Below, piece by piece: positions 24,090-35,499 of a stretch of DNA of 64,000 nucleotides. The stretch lies in the NCBI RefSeq assembly GCF_002288925.2, contig NW_022097993.1:9268185-9332184 (forward strand), written 5' to 3'. Within the stretch, counting starts at the first letter, position 1; each line of letters opens with the position of its first letter. Made by a program: the position numbers and the translations under genes. A model generated the notes under the pieces. It did no database searches and was not told the origin of the DNA. It saw nothing but the letters and a program-made list of their open reading frames with translations. Source of the DNA: Delphinapterus leucas (taxonomy: Eukaryota > Chordata > Mammalia > Artiodactyla > Monodontidae).

Positions 24090-25330
24090 TACTGCCTAAT
24101 CTATTTTTATTACTTAAGATTTCATGCACAAGCCAGCGAACAGTCCTCCCTGACATTTACAATCTGAGCAGGCTCTCTGGATGCGCTGTGGCGATTTAAC
24201 TCTTCCACACGGTTGGACATCTCAGAGTTATCTTCACACAGACCTACATGCTCACCCTACACCTTCTGATTCTCTCTGCACTTGTCCTCTGATTCTGAGC
24301 ACAACTGGTGTCTGCAGACTTCCTTCACCTGCCAGTTTAGGAGGTTGACTTTTCATTGTTGTTCACATGCCTGACATTTTACAAAAATTCTGTCTGATAT
24401 GACTTGTATATTATAGAGCTCTAGGCCGAAAATAATTGTCTCCCAGAGTGCCCAGGACATTGCTTCCATACCTTCCAGTAGCCACTGTTGCTGACGAAAA
24501 CAAAGAACAAAACTAAACAAAAAAAGCTCATGTTCACGTTTCTCTCTTTTGAACGTGCGCAGACTTTTTCTTTCTGGAGGGTTTTAAAACCTTGTAATTG
24601 GTGCTCCAAAACGTGAGAATGGAGGAATCCCGATGTGGTCTATTTTAATTCATGGCTCTGGTTATTCAGTGGCTTCTTTCACCTGGAGACTTTGCATCTT
24701 TTAACCCTGGAGGTTTGTCTTCAGTGCTTATTTGGTAGTTTCTCTTGTCTATTTTGCTCTTTATCTCTAGAGATTCTATTCTATTAATCAGGTGTTTGAA
24801 CTGTCTGGATTGTTTCTCCATGCTTCTGTTGTCTCTCACATCTTCAGTCCCATGTTTTTTTGTTTTTATTTTGGTTTTAGGTAGTTAGGGGGTTTTGTTT
24901 GTTTGTTTGTTTGTTTGCTGTATGTTCTGGGAGAATTCCTCATCTTTACCTTTCAATCCACCTGTGACATTGTGAGCAGCAAAGTATTTCCTAGGTGAGA
25001 GCTCATTTTAATTCTCTGGTTGCTCCTTTTGTAACTTCCTGTTCTTGTTTTGTGGATGTGATTTCTTTATGCATCTCTCAGAATAACAGTTAGTAGCATT
25101 TTGTTGTTTTCTCTTTTTTTTGAAGTTGGTTTTTATGTTAGTTTATTTTGGTCACTCTTTTACATTGAAGGCTTTCTTCAGGCTTCTGGTGCATCTTGGT
25201 TGTTTATTTTTTACAAATAAGCTGGTAAAAAGGCTCATTGGTAGCTCTCTGTATGTGGACAGGGCTAGTGGACAGGCAAACACTTTAGAGTAATGGGGGG
25301 GGACAGGAGAGGGGAGTGGGAACCCAACAT
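24090..25330. other. unassigned
   Basis: No gene recognised. Contains a (GTTT)n microsatellite at about 24892-24917. The T-rich middle (24.6-25.3 kb) may be an old repeat but I cannot place it. Confidence 0.4.
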
Positions 25331-25342
25331 TAAGTTTCTTTT

Positions 25343-25665
25343 CTTTTCTTTTTTATTTTATTTATTTTTGGCTGAGTTGGGTCTTTGTTGCTGGGCGCAG
25401 GCTTTCTCTAGTTGAGGCGAGTGGGCGTTTCATCGTGGTGGCTTCTCTTGTTGCGGAGCACGGGCTTTAGGTGCATGGGCTTCAATAGTTGTGACATGTG
25501 GGTTCAGTAGTTGTGGCTCACAGGTTCTAGAGCACAGGCTCAGTAGCTGTGGTGCATGGGCTTAGTTGCTCCACAGCATGTGGGATCTTCCTGGCCCAGG
25601 GCTGGAACCCACGTCCCCTGCATTGGCAGGCGGATTCTTAACCACTGCGCCACCAGGGAATTCCC
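25343..25665 (-). mobile_element. long-form CHR tRNA-SINE
   Basis: A reverse-complement long-form SINE from the TTTATTTTATTTATTTTTGG tail to CCACCAGGGAATTCC. Flanked by a perfect 12-bp TSD TAAGTTTCTTTT (25331-25342 and 25666-25677). Confidence 0.95.
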
Positions 25666-25679
25666 TAAGTTTCTTTTAA

Positions 25680-26278
25680 ATAAGCTCTTTTTAATAGTAT
25701 CGTTCAGCTTCTTTAGAGAAATTCCCTTCTGGTCAGTGGATAGAAGCCTGTTTCTGAGTGTACTTCATGTGTAGGCTGGGGAGATGGGTGTGTGGTGCAG
25801 TCCCTGGTCCACATACAGACTTTCTATTCTCCCTCCTGGTTTTAGCCTCATGCCTAACTTTGCTCACTTTGCTTTACTTTCAAATGCTTTTAAAGTAGCA
25901 TTTTTCAGTCCTAAGCATCACCTGGATTCTGCATTACAGATGAGTTTAGACTATAAGCTTCTCTGTGTATCCCAGGTTTGAGATTTCCTCTGACCTAATT
26001 CCCAGTTAATACTTCTCCACCTCTTTTATCAATTCCATAAATTTGCTAAAATCTCTCATCTGTTTATGACCCATCCCCTCTTCTTTTTCTAAATAGCAGG
26101 TTCATAAAATTTTAATGAGGTTGTTGGATATAAGATATAACACATCTTTAACCACATGTTTCCTAGGTGCAGGTTTATTCTGCCTGTCCCTCTAGTTTAT
26201 AACCTGTATGGAGGTAGGAATTATGGATGTTTTCACTGCTGTATTCCTAGTGCCTATAGTAATGTCAAATAACATCTT
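25680..26278. other. unassigned, possible L2 tail at the end
   Basis: No gene recognised. About 26170-26275 (TATTCTGCCTGTCCCTCTAG onward) resembles an L2 3' end on the plus strand, with low certainty. Confidence 0.35.
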
Positions 26279-26293
26279 AAAATACATTTATTG

Positions 26294-26621
26294 GGGCTTC
26301 CCCGATGATGCAGTGGTTAAGAAACTTCCTGCCAATGCAGGGGACACGGGTTCGAGCCCTGGTCTGGGAAGATCCCACATGCCGCGGAGCAACTAAGCCT
26401 GTGCACCACAACTACTGAGCTTGTGCTCTGGAGCCCACGTGATACAACTACTGAAGCCCATGTGCCACAACTACTGAGCCCGCACGCCTAGAGCCGGTGC
26501 TCTGCAACAAGAGAAGCCACCGCAGTGAGAAGCTCGCGCACTATAACTAGAGAAAGCCCGCCCCCAGCAACAAAGACCAAACACAGCCAAAAATAAATAA
26601 TTACTTAATTAATTAATTAAA
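26294..26621 (+). mobile_element. long-form CHR tRNA-SINE
   Basis: A complete copy from GGGCTTCCCCGATGATGCAG to an AAATAAATAATTACTTAATT tail. It is flanked by a 15-bp TSD, AAAATACATTTATTG (26279-26293) and AAAATACAGTTATTG (26622-26636), one mismatch. At ~330 bp it gives the normal length for comparison with the expanded copy at 55.1 kb. Confidence 0.95.
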
Positions 26622-26914
26622 AAAATACAGTTATTGAAAGAGCAAATAGGACTTGTGAAAACACCTTCAGGGAAAGTGCCAATGCAAAAATAAAACCACT
26701 GTTTTTAATCACATATTAGACATTTTAAAACATTTTAAGTCGTTGGGTCAAATTTTAAAGCATTAAGAAGGGATACCACCTGCCTTGCATAAAGTTAACA
26801 TAAGAGTTGACCTTAGCTGCTTGTTTCTGTATACTGAAAAGAGCGATACTGGAGCAAGAGGAGTGGCAAAGAACTTGGCGTGTTCTGGAGCTACTGCCCT
26901 TTAAGAATTTACAT

Positions 26915-26965
26915 CTGTGTGTGTGTGTGTGTGTGTGTGTGCGCGTGCGCACACACGTGCGCGCA
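26915..26965. repeat. (TG)n plus GCGCGTGCGC alternating purine-pyrimidine tract
   Basis: A TG run of about 13 units flows directly into GCGCGTGCGCACACACGTGC and GCGCA. Pyrimidine and purine alternate without a break for about 50 bp. This is classic Z-DNA-prone sequence. The reading frames through it are artefacts. Confidence 0.9.
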
Positions 26966-27013
26966 AATGGTACATTTTTTCCCCCAGTGGGATGTCATAT
27001 TTATTTACTGTGG

Positions 27014-27225
27014 GTTTTGTTTTGTTTTGTTTTTCAGTACGCGGGCCTCTCACTGCTGTGGCCTCTCCCGTTGCGGAGCACAGGCTCCGGACGCGCAGGC
27101 TCAGCGGCCATGGCTCACGGGCCCAGCCGCTCCGCGGCATGTGGGATCTTCCCGGACCGGGGCACGAACCCGTGTCCCCTGCATCTGCAGGCGGGCTCTC
27201 AACCACTGCGCCACCAGGGAAGCCC
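27014..27225 (-). mobile_element. short-form CHR tRNA-SINE
   Basis: A reverse-complement short-form SINE from a TTTTGTTTTGTTTTG tail to CACCAGGGAAGCCC. Well preserved and CpG-rich, hence relatively young. Flanks are T-rich and a TSD is not unambiguous. Confidence 0.93.
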
Positions 27226-27239
27226 TATTGTGTTTTTTT

Positions 27240-27535
27240 TAATTAAAAAAAATTTTAATTGAGGTATAGTTAATTTACAATGTTGTGTTAGTTTCAAGTA
27301 TACGGCAAAGTGATTCAGTTATACATATGTATATTTTTTCAGATTCTTTTCCATTATAGGTTATTACAAGATATTGGGTATAGTTCCCTGTGCTATACAG
27401 TAGGACCTTGTTGTTTATGTATTTTATATACAGTAGTGAGTAGCGGCTAATCTCAAACTCCTAATTTATCTCTCCCCTCCCTCAGCCCCAACCTCCACTA
27501 TCCCCTTTGGTAACCATAAGTTTGTTTTCTACACA
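27240..27535 (-). mobile_element. 5'-truncated L1 3' UTR
   Basis: Minus-strand L1 3' end from TTTTAATTGAGGTATAGTTAA through CCCTGTGCTATACAGTAGGA to GTTTGTTTTCTAC. Confidence 0.85.
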
Positions 27536-27564
27536 CAATACATTTTTGTTATTTTTAAGAATTT

Positions 27565-27800
27565 TTTAAACTTTTAATTTTATATTGGAGTATAGTTGAT
27601 TGACAACGTTGTGACAGTTTCAGACGGACAGCAAAGTGATTCAGTTATACATACACAGGTATCTATTCTTTTTCATATGCTTTTCCCATTTAGGTTGTTA
27701 CATAATATTGAGCAGAGTTCCCTGTGCTATACAGTAAGTCCTTGTTGGTTATGCATTTTAAATATAGCAGTGTGTACATGTCAATCCAAAACTCGTTTTT
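27565..27800 (-). mobile_element. second L1 3' UTR in the same orientation
   Basis: Begins again at the L1 3' end (TTTATATTGGAGTATAGTTG) and repeats the CCCTGTGCTATACAGTAAG landmark at about 27720-27740. It lies just beyond the previous fragment, so two L1 3' ends sit in tandem. Confidence 0.82.
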
Positions 27801-27804
27801 GTTC

Positions 27805-29235
27805 TTTTTCTTTGAATTCCCTGTATTCACTAGGCACTGAACTTGTCAACCATGATTTTGCCAACTAGACTGTCAAGCGAAGCAATGCTTAGAGCTGGTG
27901 AGGCATAACTGAACTGCAGATCCCCGGCCAGCACAGCTGTCCTCTGTCCAGCTCCCAAGTATTCACACACTGTGAGGACCATTAAGCACTCAGTTAATTT
28001 AATCACGGCTTCCTGAGTGTTGAACCCCCAGTGGCTACTGCTCTTTCACTCATTCATCAAATAACTATGAATTACCTACTATTTAAAATGTAAAAGAGAA
28101 TTTGTGTGTATTCAACCCAGTAAACAGCTATATAAGAACAGCATGGGTGAAAAGACACAATTTTGTAGCCGAGAACACAACCTCCAAGGCTCAGTAGCAC
28201 TGGTGTCACAGCGATGGGTGTGGGGAAGGAGAGGGGGCACTGTGGCTTGCAGCTACGGGGTCACCTAGGCGTCTGTCCTGGGAAACAGAGATTTTGACAC
28301 AGGGTAGCGACCCAGACCCCCAGAAAGCACGGCCGAGCAGCTTTGGACAGAACAAGTTAATTGCATGCACGAATACAGGGTTGCCAAGAGGATCCCAACA
28401 CACCTAACTAAGCCAGAATTGGTTTCGAACCTGGCTTTTTTGGCAGTGATGGTATTGACGGACCCAACTGCAAGGAAATGGGAAAAGCAGAACGAAGAAA
28501 ATAATACAGAGGCTGACACAGGAGATTGCAAAATGCATTGGATAAACTGGCCTTTTCGGTTTAGGTTCTTAATAAAAAGGTGTGTTGACCCTATTATCAT
28601 TTCTGGTGCCTGGAACTCTCCCTCAATAACCGTGGTCTTGGATCCCTAGGGAAATGAGCTTAATGGTGGGGTTTCAGCCAGCAGAGAAAAGAAGGTAGTA
28701 ATCTGACAGCTCAAGCTCGGGCTGATGGGGTAAACTTTGGTAAAGACACCTTCTGTAAATTAAATGTTTCTCCGCACTCTGGGACCTTGGCTGGGATGAC
28801 AGGTGGGAAGTCTAGTTTGCACAATTTCAGAGGCTGCTCCCCCCCCCAAAGCCGTGCAAGACCACCCTGCTCTTGCCTAGCACTTGCCTGAGACCACCCT
28901 GCCCTGCCTGCCGCAGTAAAGTGTGTTTTAGGGCAGCTGCCCTCTCCCAGCCTCGTCCCCTCCCCCAGAACAACCTACACCTCAAGATGAGCAGTGATGG
29001 GATTATCCAGAGAAATGGGAGACACACGCCTGAACGTGAGATCTTCACTCTCCATCTAAAGATATTTGTCCTTATGTGTCTCACTCATTTGGTGATTTTC
29101 GTCTTCTTTAGCTCTTGGAATCCTGTAACAGAACAGCACATGTCTACCAGCCATTTCTGGTGGCTTCTGAGAGGATAGAGAACGTAGTTCAGCAAGTTGC
29201 ATTTGACACAAAGTTGGCAGGGTAGTGAGTTTACT
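27805..29235. other. unassigned
   Basis: No gene recognised. Open frames at 28365-28649 (plus) and 28873-29178 (plus) have no recognisable domains. A C-run sits near 28840. Confidence 0.4.
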
Positions 29236-29244
29236 GTGTGCCAG

Positions 29245-29420
29245 AACCAAGCTCCTGGAAGATCTTGACAGCCTGAAACGATGGGCCAAATATAATAAGA
29301 TGAAACTGAATAGGGATAAACGTCTGTACTTTGGTCAGAATTCCAAGTCAACGAGTACAAAGTGGCAGAGATTCGCGTGAAAGGCAACTCTTCCGAAAGA
29401 CTTAAAGACTTCATTCTGAA
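29245..29420 (+). mobile_element. CR1/L3-type LINE fragment
   Basis: The plus strand around 29258-29350 can be read as DLDSLKRWAKYNKMKLNRDKR followed by a YFGQNS-type segment. This matches the pattern of the CR1/L3 reverse transcriptase C-terminal region (LDRLERWA-KN-MKFN-DKC-VLHLG). It is very short and old and was identified from the protein pattern only. Confidence 0.5.
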
Positions 29421-29424
29421 CAGT

Positions 29425-30410
29425 GTCAGTGAGTCAGTCGTGCAGTACGTTTAACCCCAAATTAAATGTAATTTTAAGCATTTTTGAGAGAAGTCCATTA
29501 TCTAAAATGTGGGAGGTAATAGCTCCGCTTTTTTTAAACACAGCCAACCCCCCATCAAGGGGAGTGGGCAGCTCTTTCCTTCAAGAAAACCTATTCGTGG
29601 CCCCCTGTGAATGGCATAGGTGACTTATTTAGAAGAGAAAGTGCGACGCTGGGGAAGCTAAGTGCTCTGGGTAATAAAGTAATGGGAATTTTCTGGGAGA
29701 AAGGTCTTTGTAGGTGGACATAGGGTCTAGCAATACAGCGGCAGGCGGGAACTAAGGAAGAAAAAGACCAAGATGAGTGAGAGCTTTCTCGTTGGAAAAA
29801 AGCCTGTGAGGTTTCGGAATTGCTATTTAACAGTAGATTGTTTTCTGTTCTGAATTATAATTTCCCCTTAAATCCCCAAATCTTCATTACAGATCAGTAA
29901 CGTGCAGCAGGCTTGTGTTTGGTGGAAGAAAGAAGGGAAATTCTCTTGCGGGGAACAGAGGGCAGCAGCCGTAGGAAATGGAGAGTGGAACGTGGGGCAG
30001 GGATTAGAGCAAAGAGGTGACCAAGCACTGCTGAAACCAATCACTCCTGTCCCCTGGTGGATTTTTAGCAACACCAGCCTGCTTGCTGGATTTCACTTGG
30101 CATGGGCTTTTGAATGATTTTATATCATGTGATCAAAGTGAAGGGTGATTCTGGAAGGCTGGACAACTTGGGAAAACTGGGCTGCCTTTGCATAATTGGG
30201 GTCTCTCCCGTCGGACGATGAGTTTTTGTCACTGGACTGTGTTTTGCTCACTTGCATCAGTTGCACAGAGCTTGGATCCACAGATAACCCAAGTATCTGT
30301 TGAATGAATTAGTGAGAGTCCTGCCTTTGATGTTCCAAGGATGGTGTCACATAAACAGAGACAGATGACAGAGTCTGTCGTCAAGAAGCCTGTAGTCCTA
30401 TAGGGGAGTC
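29425..30410. other. unassigned
   Basis: No gene or confident repeat. Short frames only. Confidence 0.4.
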
Positions 30411-30414
30411 ATTC

Positions 30415-32050
30415 ATTCAACTAATTATCTGTTGAGGCATTTTTCCTGGCATTAGGAACATGTACAGAAACAAAGCAGACAAGGTGTGTACTCTCATGGA
30501 GTTGACCTTCTGGCCGGGGGCACACAGGTAAGAAATAAACAGATTAATAAAGAAGATAAATAAACAGCAGTGATGGGTACAATGCCGAGAGTTGAAATGG
30601 TGCAGAGGGCAGAGGATGCTGGAGGGGCTGCTGCAGATACGGTGGTCTGGGGAGCCTCTCTGCTGAGATGACATTTAAGGTCGGTACGAATGACGCAAGC
30701 TAACCTCCAAGTGAACATGGGCCAGCGGCACGTGAGGACACTGGGGGGGAGGGTGGGTAGGGAGTGGACTGGGGACGTGGGACATTTGCAGAGGGGTCAG
30801 ATAATGTGAAGTTATGAGAACCAGAGGAAAGAAGTGGATTTCACTCTGAGAGTTGTGCGAAGCTACGGAAGGATTTGAAGCTTGATCGTGGTTACGAGGG
30901 TAAAGACAGAACATAGTAATACGGTACGATAAGCGTTTTGATCGAAAGACGGGACAATCACAGGACTCTGAGGGAGGAGCCAGTGGCTGAGGGGCTGTTG
31001 GGAAGCACCTGGGGCCTCTTGGTTATGGTCAACAATTAACCAGACGATGAAGGAGAAAAGAAATGGGGCATGAAGCGTGTTCCAGTCAGAAGTTGGGTAA
31101 AGTATGGCTTTGTCATGGGGCAGCAAGGGGCACAATGTTGATGAGAGGATGAGGGTGAGAAAAGATGAAGCTGAAGAGGTGAGTGGTGACTGGATTGGGA
31201 AGGATCGCTCACGTCTTGCTAAGAAGTTCACATTTCTGCCCAGAGGCAATGGCAAGACAACAGAGAATATTGTGATCAGAGGATTTTCCTGGCAGGATGG
31301 TACTGTCACTTGCATACCCGGCATCACCATGAAGGCACATTGGAGGAGGGCAAAACCAACCTTCTGTGCAGGACACCAACTCAGGCTGTAATCCAGAGAA
31401 GAGATAGCGGTGGTCTGAACTGAGACGGTGGGAGGGGAGAGAAAGAAACGTATGGATTTGATAAATAATAAGGAAGTTACAAAAGATCCTTTTGGCTGAT
31501 CGGCCCCTAGGTAAATGGTGATGTGATTCACTGCGGGAGGGATAAACAGAGCAGCAAGCCTGGTGGAGGGGATTTAAGGGGGGGGGATGGGAGATAGCGT
31601 TAATGATGTAAAGACTGTGAGATGCTCGCGGGACAGAATGTGGGCGTGTCCAGCAGGCAGTGGGCCATTCAGGTCGTCCTCAGGCGTGGTCTCTGGCCTC
31701 AGGAGAGACTCGAGCCCATCAGCAAGCCGGTGGTGACCAAGACTGAAGAGGCAGTCAGGAAAGGTGTGCATTACGGGATGACAGGAGAACAGGACTCAAG
31801 AGCATCGACATTTCAGGGCCTATCGGAGGGACGGAGTCTAAGGATGCCACGGAGAAGCAATTCCTGGAGAGGCCAGCACTGAGGAGGTCTGTCACAGAGG
31901 CCAGTGACAAGAGAGTTTCAGGGAAATGGAGGTCAAGGGTATAAAAGTTTCAGAGACATCAAGCAAGGACTGATGTGTCCTCAGAGTTTAATAATAAAGA
32001 AAGAGATAGGTGAGAACAACTGCTAAAGCAATTTCACTGAAATGGCAGTG
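30415..32050 (+). repeat. ancient non-coding dispersed repeat, long copy
   Basis: Purine-rich sequence starts with ACTCTCATGGAGTTGACCTTCTGG (about 30490) and AAGAAATAAACAGATTAATA. It continues through TGGGGAGCCTCTCTGCTGAG and GATTTGAAGCTTGATCG to GAGTCTAAGGATGCC-type motifs near 31840. The order of these motifs fits a known class of ancient mammalian repeats with no coding capacity. I do not assert the name. Open frames at 30863-31531 (minus, 222 codons) and elsewhere are not supported as genes. Confidence 0.45.
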
Positions 32051-32138
32051 GGAAAGTTTCTAAAAAGAAGAGGGATATCCAAGTGAAACAGAGAAGGACC
32101 CGATGGTCCTTGCCTCCCATGCCCTCAGCCTGCCTTTT

Positions 32139-32758
32139 GTCTGTGGAAAAACTTTAGCCAAAGAATAAGTTTAATCAGAGAAGTGAGAAAATGCAGAAAC
32201 AAAGGGAAACAGTCCAACAAGACTAAATAATAAAGTTTAGTCATTAAGCAAAATCAAGGACCTTTAGTTCCTTCTCAAGGGCTATAGAGAATATTCTGAG
32301 CCATATCCTGGGAGCTGTCTTATGGATACTGGAAGCCCCACTGGGTGGAAGAAGTTAACTACATGAAGACCAGACTGGAGCCATGGCACAAGGTGCCACA
32401 ATTCTGAGAACTGGCCTCAAGGAAAGGGGAAAAAACTGACCCTGGAACTGAAGATTAACTGTGATTAAAACAATCAAGATGACGCTGGTCAGACCACTGA
32501 TGACCAATTTCAAGGTTATGGTCAAAGCTGCCTGTGCTGTTTCTGCATGTGGCCCCCTCCCTCCACCTATAAAAGTTCTTGACCACTGGTTGTCAGCGAG
32601 GGGAGTCGGCCTTTGGACGGGCATCTGCCCTGCGCCGCCCCGCCCCCCTCCCCCTCCCGGTTGCTGTTATCCAAAATAAAGCAAACTTTCCTTTCCACCA
32701 ACTTTACCTCTTTATTGGCTTTTGAGCAGCGAGCAGCTGGACCCCACTTTTGGTAACA
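32139..32758 (+). mobile_element. solo LTR of an endogenous retrovirus (class I-like)
   Basis: It has LTR architecture: a TGTCTG-type start, a TATA box TATAAAAG at 32568-32575, a GC-rich stretch, a polyadenylation signal AATAAA at 32675-32680 and a 3' end GGTAACA. The ~107-bp distance from TATA to AATAAA is typical of U3/R organisation. No internal retroviral sequence follows, so this is a solo LTR. The 5' boundary is uncertain by some tens of bases and I found no clear TSD. Confidence 0.7.
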
Positions 32759-33030
32759 CAAGGAGGAAAATGATGAGACCGTCCCCTCACACCTACATGT
32801 ATTCAAGTACCACGACTAGCTCGATAAGGTTTTGCATAATGAAAATCCAAACCCAAGAATTTGTTTCAGATTTAAAAAATAATAACTAGTAATTTATAAG
32901 ATGAGACTGTAGTAATTACTGCCTTTTCACTCCAAAGTAAACAGACATAATGGTTAAGGGAGTATAGCCAAAGAACTGTATTCTTAAAGAAACCAGCAAT
33001 ATTTCAGATTGCCGGTGGAATAAAATGTTC

Positions 33031-33035
<5 letters not shown>

Positions 33036-33079
<44 letters not shown>
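33036..33079. repeat. (TA)n microsatellite
   Basis: About 21 uninterrupted TA units between the solo LTR region and an old L1M fragment. Likely polymorphic. Confidence 0.95.
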
Positions 33080-33081
<2 letters not shown>

Positions 33082-34477
33082 TAAAACAATTTCAAATATG
33101 GGGAAAAGCTGCAAGAACAGAGCAAAGAGTAAGTTGATGACGTGGGGCTCCATCACCCCAAGTACTTCAATGAGTGTGTCTTACAAATGAAGACATTACC
33201 TTACGTTATTACAGACCACCCACATCAGGAAGTTAATATAAATATACCACTCCTGTATAATCTCAGATCTCATTTACATTTTATCAAACCATGTCTTTTA
33301 CGAGATAAGGATTCAGGTCAGAATCACATGTTGCATCTAGTTGTCATATCCCTTTACTCTCCTTCAATTTGGGACAGATCCTCAGTATTTCCTTGATCTC
33401 ATGACCTTGGCACTTTCAAAGATAAAGGTCAGCTATTTTGTAGAACGTCCCTGAATTTTGGTTTGTCTCGTGTTTCCTCATAATTAGATTCAGAATATGC
33501 ATTTTATGCCTTGCAGGAGTACCCCAGAAGTGGCACTACATTTGTCTCGTTGCGTCCTTGATTTGATTTGTCCTATTGGCTATTAATGTCAATCATTTGT
33601 GTAAAGTGGCGTCTGCCAGGATTCGCCATGAGAAATTACCAATTTTCCCTTTGTAATTACTACATATTTAGTGTGTATGTACTTTGAGATTATGTAAGTA
33701 TGAGAGTGGCCTCAACAAACTTTCAATTAATTTATGTAAGTATGGGCTCATAGATTCTTATTCTATTTGATGTTATAGCCTGTTGCTATTATTACTTATT
33801 TCGTCCTGGTTTTGGCCAGTGGGAGCCTTTTCAGGCTGGCCCCTGTGTCCTTTGACGCACCTTCACTATTCCTCCAGCACTTGTTTATAGCACAGAAAGA
33901 TGGTCCAGGATTATCTTATGCTTTCCTTGCCCAGCCATGGATTCAGTCATTTCTCCAAGGAGCTCTTTTAAGGGAGAATACTATTTAGTAACCAAGATCT
34001 GGGTGGTAGGTATTTTAAACACAGACACACAAGCACACACACACTGTGATGGTTAATTCCATGTGTCAATGAGATCAGGCCATGGGGTGCCCAGACACTT
34101 GGTCACACATTATTCTGGGTGTGTCTGTGAAGGTGTTGGGTGTTTCAGGTGAGATTAACCCGTGAAGCAGTGCCCTGAGGAAAGCAGGTTGCCCTCTGCA
34201 ATGTGGGTGCCTCGTCTAATCAGTTGAAGACCTGAATAGAACAACTCTGACCTTCCCACAAACAAGGGGAAACTCCTCCTGTCTGACGCCTTTGAACTGG
34301 GACATCCGTTTCTCCTGCCTTTGGACTCAGACCTAAACCCTGGCTCTTCCTGAGTCTTGAGCCTGCTATGTCCAGACGGGAAGTACACCATCAGCTCTCC
34401 CAGGGTCTAGCTGGCCAACTGCTGGTCCTGAGACCTGCCAGCCTCCATAATCACCTGAGCCAGTTTCTTACTGTAAA

Positions 34478-34516
<39 letters not shown>

Positions 34517-35040
34517 CACACGAACATCTTACTGCTTCTGTTTCTCTGGAGAACCCTGATACACACACATTTACCTCTGCATCTATTTCTATGTCACCTA
34601 TGTTAGAAAGCATGACTTCATGCCGAGATCTCCAACTTGGATGCCACACCGCAAGATTCATTCTCGTCTTCTCCCTATCCATATTTGTGCCCCCTCCTCT
34701 GACAGTGAGAAACCTGGCTCTCACCAGCCCTGACATAGTCTCCACTGGATCAGACTCCTCTGTGTGACCCATGATCATCACCGCTGCCACCCCATCTCCC
34801 TGAACCGGTGCCCTCCTTACTCTGCCCGGGCTGTCAGCACCGCCGTCCCCTGCCCAGCCACTTACAGGTCCCAGTGCCACGGCGGCATCCTCGTCACTGC
34901 ACTCCAGACATCCCCTCCCCCACTTGGGTACCACACCTCATTGGACAGTGGCCTCTGCAGGCTCTGCCCCCGCTTGGACACTGCCCACCCTGGGCAGGGG
35001 GCTGCCCTCCTATGGTCCACAAAACAATACGGAAAATTCC
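33080..35040. mobile_element. ancient L1M 3' region split by an LTR-like element
   Basis: Landmarks TTTTAAAACAATTTCAAATA, TTGCATCTAGTTGTCATATC, GTGGCGTCTGCCAGGATTCG and GCCAGTGGGAGCC are those of an old L1M (L1ME-like) 3' region. They run to about 34046. The same element continues after the insertion at about 34567 (CTCCAACTTGGATG, GAGAAACCTGGCTC) and fades near 35040. Orientation relative to L1 was not settled by eye. Confidence 0.6.
34047..34566 (+). mobile_element. ancient LTR-like interspersed repeat, copy 2
   Basis: Starts TGATGGTTAATTCCATGTGT, ends with TTCTCTGGAGAACCCTGATACA and has an internal (CA)n tract at 34478-34522 near its 3' end. It is the same family as the minus-strand copy at 5190-5675. 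It sits between two ACACACACA stretches that could be target duplications within L1M sequence. Confidence 0.65.
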
Positions 35041-35279
35041 CAATAAATAGTTTTGACATTTTTTTGTGTAAACAATTCTAACTCACCTGAAAGAGAACAA
35101 TACCTACATGAATATGGAATCACATAGCCTCCTTCTTTATCCTTCTCTCAAGCCTTCAGAGGTATAGCATCACCACTAAATGTAGTGAGGAAACACATGG
35201 CCTTGAAACATCAAGAGGTCCCCATACTATATGTTGAAAATGGTGTTCTGAGTCTCACTTATAAAAGTTGTGTACTCAG

Positions 35280-35482
35280 GGCTTCCCTGGTGGCGCAGTG
35301 GTTGAGAGTCCGCCTGCCGATGCAGGGGACACGGGTTCGTGCCCCGGTCTGGGAAGATCCCACATGCTGCAGAGCGGCTGGGCCCGTGAGCCATGGCCGC
35401 TGAGCCTGCGCGTCCGGGGCCTGTGCTCCGCAGTGGGAGAGGCCAAAAAAGGGGAGGGCCCCGGTACCCAAAAAAAAAAAAA
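35280..35482 (+). mobile_element. short-form CHR tRNA-SINE, variant tail
   Basis: Flanked by a 17-bp TSD with two mismatches (AAAAGTTGTGTACTCAG at 35263-35279 and AAAAGTTTTGTATTCAG at 35483-35499). It carries the same GAGAGGCCAAAAAAGGGGAG variant as the copy at 7786-8003, where most copies in this window read GGCCACAACAGTGAGAGGCC. Confidence 0.95.
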
Positions 35483-35499
35483 AAAAGTTTTGTATTCAG

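Noticed and set aside
30863..31531. 222-codon minus-strand frame as a gene
   Set aside because: It runs antisense through an ancient dispersed repeat and shows no recognisable domain.
34407..34934. 175-codon minus-strand frame
   Set aside because: It crosses the CA tract and the junction of an LTR-like repeat with an L1M piece, so it cannot be a real coding unit.
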